In this document: in pieces, positions 1-10,773 of the stretch | Layout of the letters: each line of letters begins with the position of its first letter | How positions within the stretch are numbered: position 1 is the first letter of the stretch | From: Warburgia ugandensis | Taxonomy: Eukaryota; Streptophyta; Magnoliopsida; Canellales; Canellaceae | Assembly (NCBI GenBank): GCA_035236585.1 | Contig: CP141130.1 | Span: 29,213,501-29,277,500 of the forward strand | Length of the DNA stretch: 64,000 nucleotides | Direction: 5' to 3' | Position numbers and translations under genes: made by a program | Notes under the pieces: model-generated | What the model saw: the letters and a program-made list of their open reading frames with translations, nothing else | Told to the model about the DNA's origin: nothing | Databases searched by the model: none

Positions 1-1870
1 TTTTCCGATGAGCAGGAAGGTCCAGCGTAAAATGGGCACTACAGGCTGCCCAGGTAAGACGTCCTTACCTCCCTTCTCTTGGTTCTCCCCCTTTCAGGCT
101 AGATCCAGGCTGGATCTAGCGTTCTCAGACGTTTTCTAACCGGATTTCCTGGCCGGAAAACATCCCAAAATGGCTCAGCAACCTTGCACGAGCTAGGCGT
201 CCCAAGGACGCCAAGCACCACGTGCACTTGGGACTGGGTCCCTGGGACGGGTTCTAGGTGTACGACAATGCGTACATTGTCCCAGGTGCGACCTTCAGGT
301 GCGCACGCGACATGGGGCACGGGTCCTGGCTCGACCAGGGTGCACGGGGTGCCCTATGAGCTGAGATGCGCCACACTACAAGGTGCGTCCATACGATGAT
401 GCGCATCATAGCGCGTCGCTTAGGCATGCTTGTGCACGTGCGAACACTATCCCAGGCACGGCCTTTGGGTATGTACGCAACATGGGGCACGGGTCCTAGC
501 TTGACCAGGATGCACGGGGTGCCCTGGGAGCTAAGACGCGGCATGCTACAAGGTGCGTCCGTGTGATGATGCACGTTATAGCGCGTTACTTGAGCATGCA
601 TATACGCGTGCAAAACGCAGTCCCTGGCACGGCCTTTGGGCGCCCAGGCACCTAAGGCGGTCGCGGTTCAACCAGGATACACGGGTGTCTTGGGAACCAG
701 GGCACGGGGACCTATTGAGACTTTAAAGTTAGATTAGAGGATAAATTATAGAATTTAACTATTGGAAAGTATATCCATACCATAGGATCTAGCCTGACAA
801 TGAATTAGGCAAGAACCAGGGACCCAATAGGCAGGGCTAGCGATCTAATGTCTAAATAAGACTGAAATTAACTAGGACTCCTTGTATCCATTTATACCCA
901 GGAGTTTATAAATGAGACCTAGGGACAGGTTGAGCGATAAAGGACGCAACTCCAGGCGACTTTGAGGTAGGTGCTCTATCGTTACTAGATTCTTTTAAAA
1001 GAACTATGATTGTTTTGCAAATACATGATTCAAGTATATGACTTGTTTAGCATGCATGTGACAAATGCTTTATGCATGGACATGTTTTGTATATACATTA
1101 TGCATAGATATGTTTTGAAAACTATTGCATACATTGCATGATCTATGAGTATTAAGTTCTTACAAAGATTGCATGTCCTTGAGGGTTGCCAAAAGGCGTT
1201 GGAGTGCTGAGGGCCAAGCAGTTGTGAGGGACCCAAAGAGGACAGGTTTTGAAAAGAGGTTTTGGCTTATTTGATCTTATGTGATTTGGTCACCCGGCCT
1301 CTACCACTATTGAGTGGCGTTAGTATTTCAGTTTGGCAATGGATTTTGATGTTGATATTGAACTTGAGAATTCAGACATGCACATGTTTTGGAAAGAGCA
1401 TATGATTTTAAAACATCGCATGCATTATAAAACTAGTAGTGATAGACTCCTACTGAGTATAGTATATACTCACCCTATCCTTAACATTTTTCAGGATAGT
1501 TCCACTCATAAATAGAAGATGTCTCAGGAGATATTAGTGCTATGAGCAAGTGAATCAAAAAGAAGAAAGTTATACATGTAAGTAAACTCTCAACCCTTTG
1601 GACATGAAGTTGTATTTAATTATAGTTGGGCTGTGTGCTGTGACTGGAAAGACCTGGGGAAAATATTTATGATTTTTGAAGTTTTTTGAAAACCACTTTG
1701 GTTGTTGTGAAGGTAAATGACACTCTGGGTTTTCAAAAATGAGTTTAAAACTTAAGGTTTTCCGCTGCATTGCATGGTTTTTATAGAATGGTTTTCAAAT
1801 AGGGATGCATCCCGCCTTAGGAAATTAGGTATTGCATTTAAAAATGCATGAGAAAACCCGGGTTGTCACA
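1..1870 (+). mobile_element. Ty3/gypsy LTR, 3' part, cut by window edge
   Basis: This is the downstream part of a long terminal repeat. It ends CCCGGGTTGTCACA at 1870, the same kind of end as the 51.8-kb solo LTR (GGTTGTCACA). No PBS follows, so it is a 3' LTR or a solo LTR inserted into the Athila remnant that starts at 1871, rather than a 5' LTR. The first ~715 bases are GC-rich and repeated; the rest is AT-rich. A small palindrome, GAGTATA-GTA-TATACTC, lies at 1455-1471, and a TTAAC + TTTTTCAG sequence follows at about 1481-1494. No coding frame longer than about 120 residues is present and none looks real. The start of the LTR and any target duplication lie outside the window. Confidence 0.75.
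180..700 (+). repeat. GC-rich tandem repeat, ~170-bp unit, about 3 copies
   Basis: CATGGGGCACGGGTCCT occurs at 311 and again at 481, a spacing of 170. GGCCTTTGGG occurs at 460 and 631, a spacing of 171. The third copy is degenerate and shortened. The block is CpG-rich and sits in the leader part of an otherwise AT-rich LTR. Open frames over it (for example 184-399 or 254-613) follow from the base composition and are not genes. Confidence 0.8.
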
Positions 1871-2028
1871 AGTTAATATCATTTAAAATGGATCAAATGC
1901 ACGATGACATTATACAATGGGCTAATGAGATGAAACAAATGGGAGAGAATAGTGAGAAAACCCTTGATAGAACTAAAAGGATGGAGATACCATACTTTCC
2001 TTCTTAGCTATAACATTTTCAAGCATTT

Positions 2029-2256
2029 TTGGAATCCTCCAATACATATCGACTTAAGTCTTGTCCCACTCTTGATTATGATGAAGAGACATCCATTGAT
2101 GAAGAGAATGAATACTTAGACAGTGAGCCTTTAGTAGACACTTCTCAATGGCAAGACAGAGTAGAACCCCTTACAGAGCCTAAAGTACAAATTGGGCCTT
2201 GGAGTGTAGAAGTAGTACCAATTAGAACCTACAAACCTTATCTGTTGAAACTCTAG
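2029..2256 (+). pseudogene. Short unassigned open frame in Athila remnant E
   Basis: The frame has 75 codons and is rich in acidic residues (DYDEETSIDEENEYLDSEP), then becomes mixed. I do not recognise a family motif. Its place before the post-coding signature of an Athila-like remnant suggests a relic of the region after gag or pol. It could equally be a chance frame. No start context or neighbouring motif supports translation. Confidence 0.25.
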
Positions 2257-3000
2257 ATCGCAATGTAGGTCTACCTAAAACCTTACCTATATCTAAAGAA
2301 CAGGAAGAAGAAGCATCCATTGATGTACAGACCGTACATCATAACCACTCTAGGATACACATTAGGAGACACTAAAGGTTTAAGCCCCACCCTACCTCCA
2401 TTCAATGAAGGACAACCTTTTAGGGAAGTGTAGAGTTAGCTTATACCCTAGTTTTAGGAAAATATAAGGGAGAAGGAGGAAAAATGTATACTAATTGCTA
2501 TGGGCCCATTATCCCTCAATTCGTTGAAAAAGGGGACCATTCATTTCAATATGGTCCAACAAAGTTGATGGTTTTTTTTTATGTTATCAAGTTACCACTG
2601 TCTCATATTTCAAGGTGGAGGATATTTATTGGCTATCGTGAAATTCTAAAAATGGAGGATCACAAATTTTAATATGGTCCCACTAAATCCAAAATTTTAG
2701 TGGTCTTTTGTATCTTAATGTTATCACCTCCAAAAATTTTGAGGTAGAGAATGTATATAGACTACTACTAGATTCAGAAGTGGCGTGAAAATTTTTCAAT
2801 TTCTTTGTTAGATTTAACATAGTAAGTCTAGTCTAGTTAATGACTTTAAACTTAATGCTCACTAGGAGGCAATCTAAGATTTTAAAGTCTCATTGTTATA
2901 CATTAGCCATTTATCATTTTGTGTCTTATATTTTAAAACATTAGGCTTCAGTTCAGGTTGGGGAGGGGGGTGTGAACATGCATGAGATTTGTGAGTCATT

Positions 3001-3017
3001 GTTCATATTTTGTTAAA
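3001..3017 (+). repeat. Left 17-bp target-site duplication of LINE
   Basis: GTTCATATTTTGTTAAA here is identical to 6526-6542. The pair marks both ends of the LINE insertion. Confidence 0.92.
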
Positions 3018-3090
3018 CTCCGCCAATGCCGGTCCCAAGCCTAGATAAAAAAGGAGGAGGGTCTTGCGTCAGGTGCCAGCCGGCAGGGGG

Positions 3091-3430
3091 AAGTTGAAGA
3101 TGATTCTATGATTTCTTTCTTACAAATGAATATGCATTTGTATATTAGTTTGTGAGGAAGAAATGAAAATCATCTCCAGCTTCTTAAAAGATGGCAACCC
3201 TTGTGTCAGGTAGCTAGCCGATAAGGGGGAAGTAGAAATGATTCTATTATTTCTTTCTTACAAATAAATATGCATTTGTATATTAGTTTGTGAGGAAGAA
3301 ATGAAAATCATCTTCAGCTTCTTAAAATATGGCCACCCTTGCGTCAAGTAGCTCGCCGACAAGGGTGAAGCTGAAGATGATTTTAATGAAAATCATCTTT
3401 AGCTTTTTAAAAACTATGGCAACCCCAACA
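3091..3430 (+). repeat. LINE 5' region: tandem 139-bp units with internal palindromes
   Basis: The starts AAGTTGAAGATGATT (3091), AAGTAGAAATGATT (3230) and AAGCTGAAGATGATT (3368) are spaced 139 and 138 bp. Each full unit carries an imperfect inverted repeat: GATGATT...ATTTCTTTCTTACAAA faces TTTGTGAGGAAGAAAT...AATCATC. The third unit has lost the centre and keeps a compact palindrome, GATGATTTTAATGAAAATCATC. The block precedes the endonuclease frame, where a LINE promoter would lie. Confidence 0.8.
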
Positions 3431-3446
3431 TGACATGAATTGAAAA

Positions 3447-4488
3447 ATGACATTCGCTCAAGCTAGGGCGTTCCCCATAAGCTACACGTTGCATCAAGTC
3501 CTGGATGTAGTAAAAAATGAGCAAGGGCTGCTAGAGCATCCCCTTGGAAGCGACACGCTGCATCAAAACCCAGGTGCAGTGAATAGTGGACATGGGTTCA
3601 TACCATGGAGGTCGAGAAAGGCGATAGTAAATAGGGTATCTCCAAAATATAAGATTCGCATCGCTACATGGAATATAGGGACACTGACAGGTAAGAGTTT
3701 GGAGTTAGTAGACACGATGAAACGTAGGAGAGTCAACATTGCTTGTATCCAAGAAACCAAGTGGAAAGGGACTAAAGCTAGAGAAATAAATGGGTATAAA
3801 TTATGGTATGTAGGAAAAGAAAATAATAGAAATGGCGTAGGAATAATAATGGATAAGGAATTAAAGGATAAAGTTGTGGATGTTAAAAGACTCAATGATA
3901 GAATTATAATAATAAAATAATTTTAGGAGAGCAGATTATAAATATTATAAGTGCATATGCACCACAAATAGGGTTACAAGATATAATCAAGAGACAGTTT
4001 TGGGAAGATATGGAGGGAGTCATGCAAGTAATTCCCAATACTGAGGGGATATTTATAGGAGCAGACTTAAATGGCCATGTAGGAAAAGATAAGGAAGGAT
4101 ATGATAGCATGCACGGAGGGTATGGTATAGGTAAACGAAACGAGATGGGGGAGAATATCCTCAATTTTGCTTTGTCATATAACCTATCCATTGCAAATAC
4201 ACTCTTTAAGAAGAGGGATGAACACTTAATAACCTTTAAAAGTGGACTTCATAAAAGCCAAATAGACTTTTTTCTACTTAGGAATAATGAACGATCTATA
4301 TGTGAGGATTGTAAGGTGATACTCGGTGAGAGTTTAACCTCACAACATAGGTTAATGGTTATGGATATTCATATCAAAAGATGGAGTAAAAGAACTGAAC
4401 TTAATACACATCCAAAAACTAAGTGGTGGAACTTAAAAGGAGAGAAAATAACCTCATTCAAAAATAAGTTGATGGTAGAAGGAAATTA
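3447..4488 (+). pseudogene. LINE endonuclease (APE-like) domain, broken
   Basis: In RTE elements this domain nicks target DNA to prime reverse transcription. The first frame (3447-3920) carries the domain start IRIATWNIGTLTGK and the catalytic-type IQETKW motif. A frameshift near 3918 moves the rest to the frame of 4010-4489, which carries GADLNGHVG, the SQIDFFLLR box and SLTSQHRLMVMDI with the catalytic-type histidine. These motifs are in the right order and spacing for an exonuclease-endonuclease-phosphatase fold. The frame ends at a TAG at 4487. The start at 3447 is the first ATG and lies just after the repeated leader. No intact product is possible. Confidence 0.88.
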
Positions 4489-5053
4489 GAACTATGAAAT
4501 AGAAGTAAATACCATGTGGACTAATATGGCTGAGTCCATTAAGAAAGTGGCAAAAGATGTCTAAGGAGTATCTAAAGGTAAAAGGCCATTAACAAAGGAA
4601 ACATGGTGGTGGAATGAAACAGTGCAAAAAGCTATTAAAGAAAAACGAATGTGTTTTAAAGCATGGCAGAAGATTAGAAATAATGAAAACTATGAACAAT
4701 ATAAGAATGCTAAAAACGTTGCTAAGAGAATAGTAAGTGAGGCTAAACTTAAAGCATATGATGAGCTCTATAATAGACTAGGAACAAGAGAAGGTGAGAA
4801 AGATGTGTTTAAACTTGCAAAAGTAAGAGAATAAAAGGCTAAGGACTTAGAGCATGTTAGGTGCATTAGAAGCGATGATCAAAGGGTATTAGTCAAAGAT
4901 GATGAGATCAAACAAAGGTGGGAAATATACTTTCAAAAATTGTTAAATGACAATGGCCCTGAGAATATAGGGATTGAAACTACTATAAATCTAAATAACA
5001 CTGGATATTATAGATATGAATGTAGGATTAGAATACTTTAAGTAAAAGAGGCC
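4489..5053 (+). pseudogene. LINE linker between endonuclease and reverse transcriptase
   Basis: The frame continues through in-frame stops at 4561, 4832 and 5038. A segment of 70 codons (4622-4834) starts with lysine-rich sequence (AIKEKRMCFKAWQKIRN) and is probably helical. That is usual for the spacer between the endonuclease and RT of RTE-type elements. It has no catalytic motif. It shows the single long LINE frame has decayed mostly by point stops. Confidence 0.75.
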
Positions 5054-6495
5054 TTGAGAAAGATGAAATCAGGAAAGGCCATGGGGCCTGATGGTATACT
5101 AATAGAGATTTGGAAGCATATGGGAGATATTGGGGTAGTTTGGTTGACCAAGTTGTTTAACAAGATCATAAAATCAAAGAAAATGCCTGATGAGTGGAGG
5201 AAAAGCTCTATTGTACCAATCTATAAGAATAAAGGAGACATTCAAAGCTGCACTAATTATCGAGGGATCAAACTTATGAGCCACACCATGAAACTTTTTG
5301 AAAGAGTGATTGAGAACAGGCTACGACATGAAACAAGTGTATCAGAGAATCAGTTTGGTTTCATGCCTGGGAGGTCTACCATGGAAGCTATTTTCTTACT
5401 AAGACAATTAGTAGAGAAATATAGGGAGAGGAGAAAAGACATTCACATGGTCTTTATTGACTTAGAGAAAGCTTATGATAGAGTCCCTAGAGAGTTAATA
5501 TGGAGGGTGTTGGGTGGTAAAGGGGTTTCTCAGGGGTATATAGACATAATTAAAAATATGTATGAGGGAGCAGTAACAAATGTTAAGACCACTAGTGGCA
5601 TGACTGGTGATTTTCCTGCCACTGTTGGATTGTACCAAGGATCAGGCATTGAGTCCATACCTTTTCACATTAGTTATGGATGAGTTAACAAAACATTTGC
5701 ATGAGGAGATCCCCTGGTACATGCTATATGCAGACGATATAGTCCTACTTGATGAGACAAGGGAGGGTGCAAACATAAAGATAGAGTTATGGAGAGAAGC
5801 ATTAGAATCGGAAGGATTTAAAATTAGCCGAACTAAGACAGAATATATGGAATGTAATTTTAGCAAGGAGAGTAGGAGTGGAACACCAGTCAAGATTGAT
5901 AACCAAGAGTTCCCCATGAGAGACCACTTTCGATACTTAGGATCATTGATCCATGAAAGTGGAGAGATTGAGAGGGAGGTTACCCAGAGAATCCAAGTGG
6001 GTTGGAACAAATGGAGATGTGCATCGGGTGTTTTATGTGATCGGTGGGTGCCACTCAAACTAAAGGGAAAATTCTATAGAATGGCTATAAGGCCGGCCAT
6101 GCTCTATGGATCAGAGTGTTGGACAATTAAGGAACATCATGTTCATAGGATGAGTGTCGCAAAAATGAGGATGTTGAGATGGATGAGTGGTAAGACAAGA
6201 AAGGATAGAATTAGAAATAAAAATATTAGAGGAAATTTAGGGATAGCACCAATAGGTAACAAGATGAGGGAGATTAGACTTAGATGGTTTGGACATGTTC
6301 AAAGGAGACCAACAATGGCACCAGTTAGAAGGAGTGACACAAATACAAGTTGAAGGTTCTAAAAGGGCAAGGGAAAGGCCCAAAAGAATGTGGATAGAAG
6401 TGGTGAGGAAAGACTTAAAGACTTTGGGACTAAATGAAGCCATAGTATTTAATAGAGTGGAATGGAGGAATAAGATTCATGTGGCTGACCCCTAA
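5054..6495 (+). pseudogene. LINE reverse transcriptase, broken
   Basis: The domain copies LINE RNA onto nicked target DNA. Visible blocks in order are GKAMGPDGI, WRKSSIVPIYKNKGD, NYRGIKLMSHTMKLFERVI, QFGFMPGRST, VFIDLEKAYDRVPR, QGS, the catalytic YADD (in MLYADDIVLL) and the thumb/C-terminal FRYLGSLI and GSECWTIK blocks. A frameshift near 5640, at the QGSALSP block, moves reading from frame 5054-5683 to 5607-6353. A second near 6345 moves it to 6289-6495, which ends EWRNKIHVADP, a typical RTE C-terminus. Three frames are needed to read one protein. Confidence 0.93.
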
Positions 6496-6505
6496 TTGGG
6501 ATAAG

Positions 6506-6525
6506 GTCTTAATGATGATGATGAT
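6506..6525 (+). repeat. LINE 3' tail, (GAT)n
   Basis: TTAATGATGATGATGATG directly precedes the right copy of the target duplication. RTE elements typically end in a short trinucleotide repeat rather than poly(A). Confidence 0.85.
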
Positions 6526-6542
6526 GTTCATATTTTGTTAAA
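6526..6542 (+). repeat. Right 17-bp target-site duplication of LINE
   Basis: The sequence is identical to 3001-3017. Confidence 0.92.
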
Positions 6543-7963
6543 AAAATCAAGAAATTTTTTTATCTTTTTTTTAGATTTCAAAGTTTTTAGGACAAAGTTC
6601 CTTTACTATGATGAGAATTGGATTATCTGAAGCTTGGTATTCCCACTAGTTTAAGTTCTTAATAGAAATGCATATGACAAATTTTGCATTTTATTCATGT
6701 CCTAAAGTGTTTTATGAAATTTAAATCTCGAAATACACTTACAAATAGTGCAAAAGTCTAGGCTAATAGATAGTTATGACTTAAAGATCCTAAGAAAAAT
6801 TAGTGGAAACCTATATACCCTATGAGATTTTAAAGATTATCATCTTTCTGAAGGTTATAAGTAATTCCATATTCCCTTCTATGAACATTACTTTGATAGA
6901 TCCCAATATCTTTGTTTTGGTCAAAATGTCAAGAATTAATAGGAGTACTAACTTTGTTTCCTGAATATTTATTGAATTTGATAGGTTTTAAGAAACCTAT
7001 GAAATGATATAGACCATCATTGTTTTAGCCCAAAGACATAAAGCCTACCCAATATATCTATATCACTGGTTAGACTTTGAGCCTCTTAATAAGATTTTTC
7101 TTTTTAAAACCCCATTCACCTTAATGCAGAAACCCCAGTAAGACTATCCATTAAATGCCTTTCAAAAATTACTAGAGATGGTACAAAAAGTAAAAGAAGT
7201 GAAAAATATCAAAGTGCTTACAAAGAAAAAGCCTTCCTGCAAAGAAAAAGATATGTAAAGAAAATAAAGAAAAAAGAGTATTATCAAGAAAAGAAAAGAA
7301 AAAGTTATAAAGAAAGAATAAGGAAAATACATAAGAGATATTCACTTTAGCACAATCAAAAGGAAAAGTTGTCCAACCAATTATTGATGTAATAACCCCA
7401 ATTTTTGTAAATTGATTGAGAAAATCAATAAAGTTTGAGTTTTTAGAAATTCTAGGTTGGAATATTAGGTTATTGGAAATTCTCTTTTTATAGAGATTAA
7501 AACATGATTTAAAACTTAGAAATTATAAATTTACTCAAAAAATGGATCAAAATGACACTAAGTACATTCAATTCCTAATTAAAATGAAAAGTCCCTAATT
7601 TTCTTTATTTTTATGAATAAAAGGGTAAAATGATAATTTTACCCATAACTAAGATCTAAGACATTAATATTTAGAGTGTACTTAGAAATAGACTTCCAAC
7701 GCCACTAAGTATGCTCAATTTCGAGTTTGGGAGAATAAAATGGATTTTTCTCCATAAAAGGGCAAAATGGTCCTTTCACACCCCATGGGGCTCACAAGGG
7801 GCCAACAAACAAATCCAACAGCTAGAAAATATGTAATGAGTGGTCAAACTAATACCACCTACTAACGGAGAAGGAGATGGTAGTGGAGGATCCAATGTTA
7901 ATTTAATATTTAAAAGAATTAAAACATAATTATTACAAGTAATTATGAAAAATGAAAAACACC

Positions 7964-7971
7964 TATAAATA
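7964..7971 (+). promoter_or_regulatory. TATA box of chromovirus LTR
   Basis: CTATAAATACCCCTCC is the best core promoter in the LTR, about 577 bp from its start. It is kept as TATAAATA at 52339-52346 and in the minus-strand solo LTR at 31648-31655. In the 3' LTR it is altered to AATAAATA near 24499. Its early position implies that over 4 kb of the LTR is transcribed leader. Confidence 0.65.
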
Positions 7972-8414
7972 CCCCTCCAAAAATCCTCCAAATATGTTCA
8001 TTAAAATTCTCACGAAATCATCTTACTTAACCTAAAAACCCAAATCTAGATTCCTTCCCAAATTTCCAAAACTCTCTTCTTTCACTTTCTCTCTCCTCTC
8101 TCTAAATTGGAACAAGAGACCAAAATTCAATTAGGCATGCTATTCCAAATCAAAACTCACAAATCCCACCATCCATAAGACCCTAGACTGCCTTATCTAC
8201 AAAACCCTCAAATCAATTTTAAGATCCAATGGTTCAAACAATAGGAAATCACAAGACAAGTGGTTCTTGGGCTATCTTATCATCAAGTGGGGATTCTTTT
8301 AATTGGGACTGGAAAACTAAAGTTTTTCTCCAAATGGGTAGGTGGAAACCCTTTCCACACTTGTTTCATGTTATTTTATGTAATTTTTATTTTCCTAAAA
8401 TTAGTTGTAGCCTA

Positions 8415-8419
8415 AAAGT
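8415..8419 (+). repeat. Left target-site duplication of element A (AAAGT)
   Basis: AAAGT precedes TGTTGAGTCC at 8420 and is repeated at 15683-15687. Confidence 0.9.
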
Positions 8420-8760
8420 TGTTGAGTCCTTAATTTTGCATAAAATAACCTTATATTAATATTTTATTAGATCATTTGATAAGGTAATTTTGTGATTTTA
8501 AATCAATTTTAGTTATAATCGATCATCCAACCGTTAATTTGAAAAGTTAACAATCGGATGATCATTATAGCTAATTACTCACATAAGATAGTTCTAATTT
8601 TATATTTTGTTTTTCAGATAATCCAAAGTACGTTAGACAGTTCAGATCAGCTTATTTTGATGTGTCCCAAGGCACAAAGCAAGGCAAATCTAACCAATCA
8701 TGGCAAATCTAGCAAATCTGAACAATCATGGGCAAAGTTGACCAAGCATGGAACTCCCCT

Positions 8761-8768
8761 TATAAAGA
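8761..8768 (+). promoter_or_regulatory. TATA box of element A 5' LTR
   Basis: TATAAAGA lies at 8761, about 340 bp into the LTR and 160 bp before the CT tract. The 3' LTR goes straight from GCATGGAAC into the CT tract and lacks this box, so only the 5' LTR has an obvious core promoter. Confidence 0.55.
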
Positions 8769-8917
8769 AAAGAGAGGTTGAAATGGGGGGAGCCTTTTTT
8801 TTTTTGGAAGGGTTAGAGCAAGAAGCTCCTCCACTTCTTTTTCTCTCACTCTCCTCTTTCCACCTTGTTGTTTTTTGTTTTTCTTTTGACCGAGGAGGGG
8901 TGGGAGGACTGTTCCTC

Positions 8918-9048
<131 letters not shown>

Positions 9049-9550
9049 GTGTTTTACTCTGCAGCTTCTCTCGTTTCAGATTTCCCACCGCTCAACCCCC
9101 ATCGTCGCGCCTCCACTTCCAGAACCGGGAGGAGCCTAGACCAGACTCGCACCCTTCTCCCGCATCTCTCTCTCTCTCTCTCTCTGATTGATTACTTCTC
9201 TGTCCTCTTTTTAATTACAACTGTCCCCATTTTATTTACAGTTGTGTCCCTGAATATTCTCGTTTTACTTTATCCGCATTCTTCCTATCCAGGAATAGTG
9301 TTATCCAAGACTGTTTATTTAGTTTCATTTTCTGTTTTTTTTTTTGGAATAAATAATTCTATACATTCCAGCAGTTAAATAAATCTAAAATTTTCTTTTA
9401 TTATTAGTTTATTCTTGTTATTTTGTATTTTTATTAATTGAATTTTATGTAAACTCCAATATTTAAGTCGAGTCCTAGTGAAAATCGACTCGGACTTACA
9501 CTAGTTAGACTACAACAGTCGTGCACTTGTAAAAAATAACAACAAGTTTT

Positions 9551-9568
9551 TGGCGCCATTGCTGGGGA
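9551..9568 (+). other. Primer binding site of element A (tRNA-Asp type)
   Basis: TGGCGCCATTGCTGGGGA lies six bases after the 5' LTR. It differs at two positions from the complement of the plant tRNA-Asp 3' end (TGGCGCCGTTGCCGGGGA), the usual Athila primer. Confidence 0.88.
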
Positions 9569-10773
9569 CCCACAATGGCGTTCTCATAAATTTTAATTAA
9601 AAATTCAAAAAAAAAAATAAAAAAAATCATAAAATTTTAGGAGTTGCATTGTTTTAACATTTTAAGCATTTTAGGTGAATTTTAAAATTTTGTTAGTGCA
9701 TGAATTTAATTTCTCCTAATTTTTGGTACTTATTGATAATTTCTTATTTTACAGGAAAATTGAAAAAGAAAGGAGAAATTCAAGGAGTTTAATTAGGATA
9801 ATTGCAATTTGTTTTGAGTGAATTGTAGTGAGGATTTCATGTAATTATTTTATTTTTACAATTCATTTAAAAGGTTGTAATAATACAGGTCAAGGGTGGG
9901 CCATCGTAAATTGGAAGTGGAGGTGGAATGTAAATGGCCACACCCTTGTACGAGAAGACATTTTCCAGGACCCCGTTGTGAGAAAGTTCTGAACTCCTTA
10001 AAAGTTCTAGTTTAAGTGGTGCATTATTAGATTAAAACTGCATTGGTTGTTAGTATAAAAGCATGTAAAACACATTTGATACTTGTTGCATTTTGTAGGG
10101 TTTGCATTAGTTTGTTAATTTTTTCTTGCATTTTTAGGGCATGTTTAATTGCTTTAAGGTGATTAACCGAATTTTCATGGAATGGAAAAATTAATTAGTA
10201 AGGGCATCTGACCCCACAAGATCAAGGGTGAATTTCATTACCACCTCTTAGCCCACCCAGGACAATCACCACAAGCACGTATCCCAACCTTTCAATTTAA
10301 TTTAAAATCAATTAGAAGAGACCTATATAGCCCACCACATGCTCTTAGGACCCTCTTGGAAGGAGGCGACCTGTTGCCACTCCAATGGCCCCTATTTAAC
10401 TGACTACACTAGTTTTTAAATGACTAGCTCTGCCAGCACATTCGATGATGCAGACTACCTACGACTAGCTAAGGGGGGTGTGAAGTGGTTGGTTAGGTAG
10501 GATCCAACTGATAAGTAGTCGGTCAAGTTTGAAAGAGAGGAGGAGCATTAGATTAGGCTAATCTAAAAGCTTCTCCTCCACACTATTCTAAGATAATCAA
10601 ATTGTCTACTTGCTAGCCTTATGGGTGTTTGAATTTTTATGCCCTATCATTAGCATTTAGGTTGCATTAGTTAGATAGAAAAAGAAAAAGAAAAAAACAA
10701 AAGAATAACAAAAACAAAAAAGAAAAGAAAAGAAAAGAAAAGAAAAAGAAAAAGAAAAAAATAACAGAGAAGG
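9569..10773 (+). other. Element A untranslated leader
   Basis: No coding frame is visible. The segment at 10195-10600 aligns in order with the leader of Athila D (48595-49030): AGTAAGGGC, AGCCCACCCA, ATCAATTAGAAGAGACCT and GAGGAGGAGC boxes. An A/G-rich simple repeat (10676-10761, AAAAG-type units) lies immediately before the gag ATG at 10774. Confidence 0.65.

Larger units (their letters stand above)
3018..6525 (+). mobile_element. RTE-clade LINE, full length but inactive
   Basis: This is a non-LTR retrotransposon of about 3.5 kb. Its 5' end contains the GGTCCCAAGCC...GATAAAA...GGAGGGT sequence I associate with plant RTE-type LINEs. It encodes an apurinic-type endonuclease (3447-4488) and a reverse transcriptase (5054-6495), then ends in a GAT repeat. 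Both ends are fixed by an identical 17-bp target duplication, so it is not 5'-truncated, which is uncommon for LINEs. It sits in the 3' region of Athila remnant E. Several stops (4487, 4561, 4832, 5038) and frameshifts (near 3918, 5640 and 6345) make it inactive. Confidence 0.92.
1871..7387 (+). mobile_element. Athila-like gypsy remnant E (3' non-coding part), split by a LINE
   Basis: After removal of the LINE at 3018-6525 this is one remnant. A sequence of the type CTAGGAGGCAATCTAAG at about 2862 resembles the GGGAGGCAACCCA signature found after the coding region of Athila/Tat elements. A polypurine run with a GTGTGAAC boundary follows at about 2958-2977. The part at 6543-7387 matches the 3' untranslated regions of elements A (about 13020-13700), D (59560-60150) and C (inverted, about 40900-41460). 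It shares the order AGTGGAGACCTATA-like box, CTTTCTGAGAGGTTATAA-like box, and then an A/G-rich tract (7190-7345). No intact frame is present. The left end is lost at the LTR ending at 1870 and the right end at element B. Confidence 0.65.
7388..8419 (+). mobile_element. Chromovirus B 5' LTR, first segment
   Basis: The start TGTAATAACCCCAATTTTTG is the same as the solo LTR at 51764. The segment aligns with 23957-24960 and 51764-52800. It carries a TATA box at 7964 and a donor-like G/GTAGGT at 8338. It stops where element A is inserted at 8420 and continues at 15688. Confidence 0.93.

Noticed and set aside
184..613. Overlapping frames on both strands in the GC-rich head of the first LTR
   Set aside because: Frames on both strands with no domain and tandem-repeat origin; explained by high GC.
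7776..7991. Minus-strand 71-codon frame at the LTR promoter
   Set aside because: It overlaps the TATA box and is not open in the sister LTRs at 24300 and 52150.
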